In this document: piece after piece, positions 29,557 to 37,350 of the stretch | How positions within the stretch are numbered: the stretch's first letter is position 1 | Layout: every line of letters starts with the position of its first letter | DNA from: Palaemon carinicauda | Taxonomy: Eukaryota; Arthropoda; Malacostraca; Decapoda; Palaemonidae | DNA: 64,000 bases | Assembly: GCF_036898095.1 (NCBI RefSeq) | Contig: NC_090736.1 | Location: 15,600,960 to 15,664,959, forward strand | Reading direction: 5' to 3' | Program-made: the position numbers and the translations under genes | Notes under the pieces: model-generated | Told to the model about the DNA's origin: nothing | What the model saw: the letters and a program-made list of their open reading frames with translations, nothing else | Database searches by the model: none

Positions 29557-32127
29557 CTACCGCTGTCTGAGGACGTGGGCAGTCAGACTGCCACGGGAGG
29601 ACTTGGATCCTCTCCTCTTGCCTCTCTTTCCGTCGGCACGAGCGCCTTCCCTGCTGGGGGCTCTGCCACGAAAAGGCGGGATAAACCTAGACGCAGGAGT
29701 ATCGATTCTGGGCCTCACAACAAAAGAAGAAGAAGGAGCTACCTTGCGAGCAGAAGTAGCCATCAGATCATGTGTATCCTTCTGTACAAGCGAAGCAGCA
29801 ATGTCCTTGATCAGCTGTTGAGGAAACAAGGCAGCCGATAAGGGGGCAAAGAGAAGCTCCGATCTTTGACAGGGAGTAACTCCTGCTGAAAGGAAAGAGC
29901 AAAGGGTTTCCCTCTTCTTCAGGACTCCAGACGTAAAGGTGGCGGCGAGCTCATTGGAGCCATCGCGGATGGCTTTGTCCATACAAGACATAATAAGCAC
30001 GGAAACATCCTGGTCGGCAGACGAGATCTTCCTGCTTAATGCTCCTAGAGACCAATCTAAAAAGTTAAAAACTTCGAAGGCCCTGTAAACCCCTTTAAGG
30101 AGATGGTCAAGGTCCGAGGAGGACCAACAAATTTTAGAGCGTCTCATGGCCAGGCGACGGGGAGAGTCTACGAGGCTTGAGAAGTCACCATGGGCAGAGG
30201 CAGGGACTCCCAAGCCGAGAACTTCTCCCGTGTCATACCAGACGCTCGCTCTAGAAGCTAGTTTAAAAGGAGGGAAGGCAAAGGCTGTCTTCCCCAAACT
30301 CCTCCTGGTAACCAACCAGTCGCCTAGAAGACGTAAAGCCCTCTTAGAAAAGCGAGAGAGCACTAGCTTAGTAAAAGAAGGCTTGGCAGCAGCTAAGCCT
30401 AGCGCAAACTCTGACGGAGGCGAACGAGGAGCAGCAGTAACAAAATGGTCTGGGAAAAGATCCTTAAAAATCATCATGATTTTCTTAAAATCCATAGAAG
30501 GTTGCGCAGCCTTAGGCTCTTCAACGTCTGACAAAACATCCAAAGGATTATCAGTAGGTGGAGGATCAGCAACATCCTCATCTGAAGGAACCTCGTCCGA
30601 CAATTGATGAGACTCAAGCAAGGGAGAGACCTGCCGCGGTGGCAATGCTTGACAAGCAAAGTCCACACGCAAAGGAGCATCAGTAGCAGTCAAGGAAGCT
30701 ACGTCATGTAACTGCTGAAAGGACTGACCAGCAACAACAACAGGAGCGGGAGGACGCTCGACGTCAAGTCGAGACTGCCTTGACTGCCTAGATTGAGCAG
30801 TTAAAACAACCCTTGACTGCGGTGCTTGACGCTCAACGTCAAAACAAGGCAACTGAGCTGGTTGGCGAACGTCCTGAACGTCAACACGAGCTTGCGGCAG
30901 CGGCTGAACGTCAACACGAGACTGCGGCAGCGGCTGAAAGTCAACACGGGACTGCATCGAGTGAGGCTCCAAGTCACGTGACTGACGTGACAAACTACCG
31001 ACATCACGTTTCGTAACGTCAACAGGACGAGTAAAGGCTCGTTTGGGCGGCTGATGGCCAGGATCTCGATCAGCGTAACGGCGAGGATCATCGTGAACCT
31101 GCTCAACGGTATACTCCTCCATAAGGGAGGCAAGCTTATTCTGCATATCCTGCAGGACAACCCATTTAGGATCAACGGGAGTCGGTACGGGCCGAGACGA
31201 TGGTAACGTCTGTGACGGCAAAACATTGCCTTTACTGAGACTCTCGGAGCCCGTGTTACGCTTTCGTTTAAGCGGCGAGCAGTCTTCCGATGACTGCACA
31301 GGGTCAGAGCTGTCCCAATGGCTACAGCCAGGACGCTGGACCTGTCCTGAAGGGACTGACTTCCGCTTTAAGGGTCTAGAAACTTTGCTCCAAGGTTTCT
31401 TTCGCGAGAAGCCTTCGGATGACGAGGAGAAAACAGCCTCGCTCGTCTTATGGTAGGGGCGGTCTTGACGAGACACGCCCGATACCATAGAGGGAACGTC
31501 TGTTCGTTGGTTAAAGCCTCTCGTCCCCATAAGTCCTACGACATTACTTCTCCCTGGTGCATGGGAGCCTGAAAGAGGTCTCGGACTAGGAGAACGACAA
31601 GCACGAACAGACGAACCCTCGGTCGCAACACTAAAAACACTTTGCGCACTAATCACTTTATCCCCACGATTTTCTAATGTGGCACTCTGACACTTTAACA
31701 CATTCACATCCGCCATGAGTTGATTACGGTCCGATGCTAAAGACTCAACTCTCTCGCCCAAAGCTTGAATGGCAAGCAACATATCCCGCATGGATGGTTC
31801 ATGAGTGCTAGTAGAGGGTTCAGGAACAACTACTACAGGGGAAGGATTAGGTTCAGGGGCATGGGAGGAGGAAAAATCCAACGACCTAGAGGAGCTTCTC
31901 CTCACCCTATCTCTCTCAAGCTTACGAGAATATTTATCAAACTCTAGCCAGTCGAATTCCGAAAGTACCACGCACTCATCACACCGATCTCCTAATTGGC
32001 AGGTTTTACCCCGGCAATTAGAACACACGGTATGTGGGTCGAGAGAGGCCTTGGGAAGACGTTTGTTACAATCCTTAGCATTACATTTACGAAATTTAGG
32101 TCCAGGGATAGGAGAAGGGTCAGCCAT
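29557..32127 (-). CDS. C Gag-like protein
   Basis: The 856-residue protein is homologous along its length to gag of A. The Cys/His cluster lies at about residues 15-53 (FRKCNAKDCNKRL, DPHTVCSNCRGKTC, CDEC). A basic region follows, then a Ser-rich linker, SRVDVQPLPQ-type repeats (about 395-460), the conserved block DLFPDHFVTAAPRSPPSEF and an RGRAPSR tail. Relative to A it carries an extra GDK near the first linker and a longer C-terminus. No break is seen. Confidence 0.86.
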   Translation of the reverse strand: MADPSPIPGPKFRKCNAKDCNKRLPKASLDPHTVCSNCRGKTCQLGDRCDECVVLSEFDWLEFDKYSRKLERDRVRRSSSRSLDFSSSHAPEPNPSPVVVVPEPSTSTHEPSMRDMLLAIQALGERVESLASDRNQLMADVNVLKCQSATLENRGDKVISAQSVFSVATEGSSVRACRSPSPRPLSGSHAPGRSNVVGLMGTRGFNQRTDVPSMVSGVSRQDRPYHKTSEAVFSSSSEGFSRKKPWSKVSRPLKRKSVPSGQVQRPGCSHWDSSDPVQSSEDCSPLKRKRNTGSESLSKGNVLPSQTLPSSRPVPTPVDPKWVVLQDMQNKLASLMEEYTVEQVHDDPRRYADRDPGHQPPKRAFTRPVDVTKRDVGSLSRQSRDLEPHSMQSRVDFQPLPQSRVDVQPLPQARVDVQDVRQPAQLPCFDVERQAPQSRVVLTAQSRQSRQSRLDVERPPAPVVVAGQSFQQLHDVASLTATDAPLRVDFACQALPPRQVSPLLESHQLSDEVPSDEDVADPPPTDNPLDVLSDVEEPKAAQPSMDFKKIMMIFKDLFPDHFVTAAPRSPPSEFALGLAAAKPSFTKLVLSRFSKRALRLLGDWLVTRRSLGKTAFAFPPFKLASRASVWYDTGEVLGLGVPASAHGDFSSLVDSPRRLAMRRSKICWSSSDLDHLLKGVYRAFEVFNFLDWSLGALSRKISSADQDVSVLIMSCMDKAIRDGSNELAATFTSGVLKKRETLCSFLSAGVTPCQRSELLFAPLSAALFPQQLIKDIAASLVQKDTHDLMATSARKVAPSSSFVVRPRIDTPASRFIPPFRGRAPSREGARADGKRGKRRGSKSSRGSLTAHVLRQR

Positions 32128-32344
32128 TTTGAAAAGTCAAAGAAAATCCAAAAACAATCCAAAGTCATCAACAATAAATGCTATCCAAAAAAGGGTTCAA
32201 GAGTTTTAATTGAAGAGAAAAACACCTGTTACTGCGAAAGCTCAAAACCAAAAAGAAGTACTGTACTTCACCAAGAATGACGAAAACTCCAGGTCAACAG
32301 CGAGTAACGGAATCAACTTGTCGACAAGACCGACAGAGAAGAAC

Positions 32345-32502
32345 TGAGGCTGTTTACATGTATATGCGGTATCTGGCCGATAGTTGGCGCTGGTGGGCAC
32401 ACCCGCAACCTTCATGGCGATCGCTCACGAGTTTTTGTGTTTCTGTCGAGCCGTCCGAGACGTCAGCTATTATATATTCACCGGCTAAGTTTAATATTTA
32501 AA
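32345..32502 (-). repeat. C right inverted terminal repeat
   Basis: Inverse of 18078-18168 plus 25992-26110. The outermost TTAATATTTA end meets B leader sequence. Confidence 0.88.
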
Positions 32503-33009
32503 AATAAAAATGTACCTCAAGATAAGACTACGAACGAAGAATAGCATCTGCTAAAACTTAAAATAAATAGCACAGTCGAGTGACGAACGCCGCGGAGGGG
32601 CGGGTACTAAACAATAACAAAGCTAGACCGCTATCTCGTTCGTAGGCTGGACTTGCTAGCAAAAAGTACCATGAGCATAAAAACACAAAAATAATAACGG
32701 TTCTAAAGGCATAAGGCCAGGGACTTAACCAAGAACCTAAGTGACAGAGTACTAAACGGGCAGACAAAGATGAATTCCCAAACAAGTGAACAAACAATGG
32801 CCGCCGTGAAGGGCCAGACGGGAATAATAAAACAAACTATACTGGATATAAAACAAAAGCCCGGTACTATAAAAAGCTGTCAAAACAAACTATGGTACTT
32901 AACATTGGAATGTGTGAAGATGGAGCTTCGGACATGACGAAATAAATCCACGAATGTTAAAAAAGGTCGAGAGCACCACAAAAAAATTCCACACTAACAA
33001 GTCCAAAAA
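32503..33009 (-). other. B leader, distal part, no gene
   Basis: B sequence between the C insertion and the right ITR. There is no conserved ORF; the initiator exon of B gag could lie here or at 17561-18077. Confidence 0.5.
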
Positions 33010-33308
33010 GAAGGATGTTGTTCAGATGGCGCTCGCGTCGTGGCGTGGGTGGTGTGGCGCTGGTGGTTGGCTAGGGCCTTTGTATCGGCCCATCCCTTTG
33101 ACGAAGGAATTAACTAAATGGAAGACAACCTGTGAATAGTGGATTTCACGCGCCTTTGCTTTATACACGACACCCAAAAGGTGCTCGCGCGAGGGTTGTA
33201 ACCTCAGCATTCCATGCTTTTATCTTTCTCTGGTATAATTGGAAGGTTTTATCAGAAAAGGTATATAAGAAGGACTCTTTTCACCGGCCGCCACAGGTCG
33301 ACCCAGAA
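33010..33308 (-). repeat. B right inverted terminal repeat
   Basis: Inverse of 10987-11316 with a few mismatches. It ends CGACCCAGAA, as the ICR at 11377-11467 predicts. Confidence 0.88.
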
Positions 33309-33649
33309 ATATCTTAGACCCAGAGTAAATACCATAAGTAAAATTAGCAAACTTATAATTACCGTACTATAGTATGAAAACAACTTTCCCAAATAAAAAT
33401 TAAGAACCACATGCAACTGTAGGGGTACAGTCCTAACCTAACCTATTCTAGAGCTTGTATGTCATGTGCTCCCTGATCTATGTTCTAACCATTTCCATTG
33501 ATAGTCCTATCACCATAAACTATAATCACTGAACCACATCTCTTATAATAAACTTAGACATAAATTAACTAAATGTTATTCATAATCATACTGTTCAGAA
33601 TTTTTTCATATGACAAATTCACTTGACTGCTCATTGGTTGAAATTATAC

Positions 33650-33854
33650 ATACCTTATGTAAAAACTCCAGTCTATCTGGAATTTTATCTTCTAGGTAGA
33701 ATTTTTTTTTCCATTTCTGTGCAAATGACCAGGTTCCAATAAGCTGTCTAACCCATATGAGGACAAGACACTCCATTATGTTCAGAGCTGGCACAGATAA
33801 AACTTTATGAAAAATGTCAACGGTAGCAAGCTTTTTTTCTAATCCAAGTAACAA
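33650..33854 (-). pseudogene. Diverged copy of an exon-like sequence
   Basis: Minus strand. It shares a splice-donor edge (CATAAG|GTATG) and scattered flanking identity (AATTATACATACC, CCAATAAGCTG) with 35209-35607 but has a deletion of tens of bases and no matching protein length. It is probably a duplicated and decayed exon. Not assigned to any family. Confidence 0.35.
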
Positions 33855-34860
33855 GAAGGTTCCTGTAAGATTTTTAATCTGTCTGAGTACAACACAGCCT
33901 TGTAAGGAATTAAGTGTTAGTTAGTTGCCCTTTCTGTCTGACCCCAACAAACACTTTCTGTTCATTAAAAGGATATTATAAACTGCATTTTTTTTTACCT
34001 ACCATTTAACAGTCACTTTCCACATAAATGTCCCACAGGTCTGTGCATAAATATCTTCAACTTCTTTAGAGTTTACATGAGTGACACTGCATTCAAATGG
34101 TGTCATAGGAAGATAATTTTCTATCTTTTTCCATGTAAAAATCATGCTTCAATCAGCTCAGCACAACATATTTTAACCCTTTTCATAGGTGATAGCAATG
34201 ATCTTGTTAATAAAAATGCTTTTCCATGTAAAAAAAATCCCATTTCAGTAAGCTGGTAATTCCAGCTCATAAAAACACTCCTAATCTTCCTTTCAGTTAA
34301 CACAACCGACCCTGAGCAGAAAGGGACAAACATAAGCTATACAATTAACTATAGTATACAGCAAGCAAAACAATTAACTATAGTATTGTATTATTCCTTT
34401 CAAATAACAAATTCTCTTGAAGCCCCAAGTAGAAGAGCAAAATGAGAGAAGAAACAGTATTGATAATTTATGACAAATATACTGCTGTTCCTGTAGTTAT
34501 ATCCTTTCTTTCTGTCATATTTGTAAAGGAACACTAATTCAACTTGATTTTGCTTATAAAGACTTAAAGAGAGTTGGTGTGACATAACACCTGACTCCAA
34601 GATTGCTATGCCTTACTAAGGTTAAGCTATCTTGCAACTTGAATACTAAAAGTCATAATTTCACAGATCCAGTGCATGTTCTCATATCAATGAAAACAAA
34701 AAAAATGGCATTGAAAAGAATGAGGAACCTCATTTACAACAGTAATGTGAAAAAACATAAAACAGAAATACATTACTACTTAAAATGATTATAAAAAAAA
34801 TAAATCCTATTATGTCACTACTGTATAATGACTAATATGATTAACTTTCCATAGTTTTAA

Positions 34861-35066
34861 GGTACTGTACTTTCCTGTTATTGCCCCACCACTAATTTCC
34901 AATATAACCCCAATACTATTTTTAGGTTAGGTTAGGTTGGGTTAGATTAGGTTAGGTTAGGTTTGAATTTTATCCAACTACATATAAAATAATTTTCAAC
35001 CCAACCTAAAAAATAGTATTTAAGTTATATCAGAAATTAGTGGAGGGGCAACAACAGAAAAGTACC
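34861..35066. repeat. Fold-back (MITE-like) element with GGTTA-rich loop
   Basis: Inverted arms of about 65 bp (34861-34928 and 34999-35066; shared TTGCCCC(A/T)CCACTAATTTC and AATACTATTTTT) flank a loop with GGTTAGGTTAGG repeats, close to the arthropod telomere unit TTAGG. There is no ORF. A short CCTAACCTAACC at 33434-33448 may be a related fragment. Confidence 0.72.
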
Positions 35067-35208
35067 ACTTCTAATTTTAGATCAAAAATTCTGTTCAATG
35101 AGAAAAGTTGAATAACTCCTTAAAAACTCTGACTGACTAAAACACAGTCATTATTATACTGTCTACATTATTTTTATGAGATAGAGATAAACTTGACATT
35201 GGCTAAAA

Positions 35209-35607
35209 TTATGCATACCTTATGTGAAAACTCCTGGCTATCTTGCTTTCCATTTTGGCATCAATGACCTTCAATGTCAGAAGGCCAGAAAACCCAAAAT
35301 CAATCAATCTGTCCTGGTATAATCCTTTTTTTACAACTTCCATGTAGATAATCAGCTTCCAATAAGCTGCCCAGTTCATATGAGCACCACATCCCACATC
35401 TGAATCTTCAGAGCTGATACAAATTCCTGTCTGGAGACACCAAGTGAAATCTGAGGCCAGTACATCGTAGACTTTGCCAGTGTTGTCTATTGTACTGCAA
35501 TATTCGTGGTCTGCATGCCAATATTCAAGACCTTGCATTTCCATCCATACTGTACAGTAAGATTCTTTTATGCTCAGAAACTTTGGTTTCTCAAATGTGG
35601 CACTCAT
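35209..35607 (-). CDS. Exon-like ORF of unknown function
   Basis: The 132-codon minus-strand ORF is followed by a consensus donor (ACATAAG|GTATGC at about 35217). The peptide is Cys- and Trp-rich (EYWHADHEYC, FTWCLQTGIC, VGCGAHMNW) and unlike the transposon proteins. I do not recognise a family. Its partial duplicate lies at 33650-33854. It may be an exon of a host gene, a pseudogene, or chance; this region and 33309-35750 are the only part of the window without clear repeats. Confidence 0.35.
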   Translation of the reverse strand: MSATFEKPKFLSIKESYCTVWMEMQGLEYWHADHEYCSTIDNTGKVYDVLASDFTWCLQTGICISSEDSDVGCGAHMNWAAYWKLIIYMEVVKKGLYQDRLIDFGFSGLLTLKVIDAKMESKIARSFHIRYA

Positions 35608-35749
35608 CTTAGCTTCTCATCACTGGTTTTAGGAAGCCAATAATTTTGCAATGGCATGCCATTTCTACGGCAAGGGGAATAGTGGTGCCTATTAGGACTA
35701 CCTGCTTCTTATAAGCCCTGCTACAAATGTGGATGGCACGAGATTCACA

Positions 35750-36623
35750 TAATAAAAGTTTGTGGTAAGCATAACAACTTCTATTGGTGTTTGATCTAAC
35801 GGAATCCAGACATGGATGATTCTATCTTTAACTGTCTTCTTACCATTATGGCTAAGATACAAAAAGATGATAAGAAGTCTTCTTTTTTTTATGATTTTAA
35901 TGATCACCATTGGGAGAGGTTAAATTATGTTTCTCCTACTGATTGCCATAGCATAAGAGCTCTAGACTTTGCCTCTGAATCAGGTTGTGAGTAAATCTTA
36001 CGTGAAGCTACTCACAGGTCTGGTAACTGCTTGGACCTACTGTAATATGGTCAGGAAGTTTGTATGATTGGCCTTGACTTTAGTGCTTCCTTTGACCATG
36101 TTAATCATGAGGACCTTGTTTTCAAATTCAAACAGTTGGGAGTGGGTGGGTCTTGACTTAATTATCATTATTGAATTTTCAAGTGAAAGATCGCACAGAA
36201 TTGTTGCTGATAGGCACCATAGTGAGTATAGAACTGTGATATCTGGTGTTCCTCTAGGTAGTGTTCTTGGTCCATTACTTTTCATACCATCATGTATACA
36301 TATGACATGTGGTTTGGCCTAAAAAACAAGCTCGTTGCAGATGATGCTCTTCTCTTTGCATCAATTCCATTTCCTGAATATAGATCTGAAGTTTCTGAAT
36401 TCCTTAATATATGGCTAAAATTAGGGAATAGTGAAAATTATGTAGCATGAAGTCAAAATGAAAAGTATGATTTTAAGTTGAAGACAGTGGCTATTCAACA
36501 TCTGGATCTCAGCCTTGATAATGTTTTATTAACTCTGTAAAATTTTTCAAATTCTAGATGTGATTCTTGAGAGAAAATTTACTTATGAGACACATTGTGT
36601 TTGTCTCTTCAATTACACAAACA
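35750..36623 (+). pseudogene. Degenerate non-LTR retrotransposon (LINE): endonuclease and RT remnants
   Basis: Plus-strand frames with stops show endonuclease-like sequence (FNDHHWERLNYVSPTDCH, LDFASESGCE, THRSGNCLDL at 35890-36040). RT follows: IGLDFSASFDHVNHEDLVF (motif A) at 36066-36125, SGVPLGSVLGPLLF at 36243-36285 and VADDALLFASI (motif C) near 36340-36370. The spacing between the endonuclease and RT parts is too short, so the middle is deleted. It is Jockey/CR1-like in style. It is interrupted by E and resumes at 43395. Confidence 0.78.
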
Positions 36624-36817
36624 TGTTATTTTTATTAATAAAATAAATTTTTGAATATACTTACCCGATAATCATGTAGCTGTCAACTCCGTTGCCCGAC
36701 AGAATTCTATGGAGGGATACGCCAGCTATCACAATACTAGAAGGGGGTGTACTTACCAGCGCCACCTGTGGCCAGGTACTCAATTACTTGTTGTTGACAC
36801 CTCCTCAATTATTCCTC
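36624..36817 (+). repeat. E left inverted terminal repeat
   Basis: Inverse of 43221-43394, identical from ACTTACCCGATAATCATG inward. The outermost 25-45 bases differ as expected. Confidence 0.9.
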
Positions 36818-36861
36818 GGTCCACTGGTTCTCTCTGGGGAGGAAGGGAGGGTCGATTAAAT

Positions 36862-36952
36862 CATGATTATCGGGTAAGTATATTCAAAAATTTATTTTAT
36901 TAATAAAAATAACATTTTTCAATATTAAACTTACCCGATAATCATGTAGCTG
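36862..36952 (+). repeat. E internal complementary region
   Basis: Reverse complements of the left end (ATTATCGGGTAAGTATATTC to AATAACA) and the right end (TTTTTCAATATTAAAC to ATGTAGCTG), joined near 36913. Confidence 0.9.
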
Positions 36953-37350
36953 ATTCACACCCAGGGAGGTGGGTGAAAACCAGTGTACAAGATTAAAGGA
37001 TAGCTAAGTATCCCATATTTCATATAACAGTTATCTCAAATAACAATGAAATAATAAGTACCTGGTAAGGAAGTCGAATAGAACCGTTACTCTGCCTCTT
37101 TATTTAAAGTTCGTCTTCCTTACTGAGCGCAGCGTTCCTCTTGGAGGCTGAATCAACCCAAAGGTGCCAAAGTACACGGGGTTGCAACCCCTACTAAGGG
37201 ACCTCTACCAAACCTTTAACCCAGGCGCTTCTCAAGAATGAATAGACCACCCGCCAAATCCAAGGATGCGGAAGGCTTCTTAGCCTACCGTAACAACCAT
37301 AAAAACAACAATAAAAGTATTCAAGAGAAAGGTTAAAAAAGGTTATGGGA

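Larger units (their letters stand above)
18078..32502 (-). mobile_element. Element C: intact DIRS retrotransposon, split by D
   Basis: DIRS element of the A type inserted in the leader of B. Its left end starts at the AAAATGAT run at 18078 and its right end stops near 32502. Both are predicted by the ICR at 26139-26232. All three ORFs are open: gag 29557-32127, RT/RH 27524-29497 and YR 26625-29273. D (18169-25991) is inserted in the left ITR, so C itself is about 6.6 kb. Removing D rejoins the ITR at CAGAAACA|CAAAAACT, exactly the reverse complement of the right ITR at 32432-32448. Confidence 0.92.
10987..33308 (-). mobile_element. Element B: DIRS retrotransposon with spliced gag, split by C
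   Basis: The left end (AAGGGATTTTGACG) and right end (CGACCCAGAA) are both predicted by the ICR at 11377-11467. Their inverted arms, 10987-11316 and 33010-33308, match with only a few differences. The interior on the minus strand is leader, Cys/His exon, intron, gag exon, RT/RNase H and YR. Element C (18078-32502) is inserted in the leader, so B itself is about 7.9 kb. The coding regions are intact except for a frameshift at a C-run in RNase H. It belongs to the same family as H. The flanks are ACAATA and ATATCT, without target duplication. Confidence 0.87.

Noticed and set aside
34922..34970. Interstitial telomere array
   Set aside because: Only about 45 bp, degenerate, and explained as the loop of a fold-back element; not evidence of a chromosome end.
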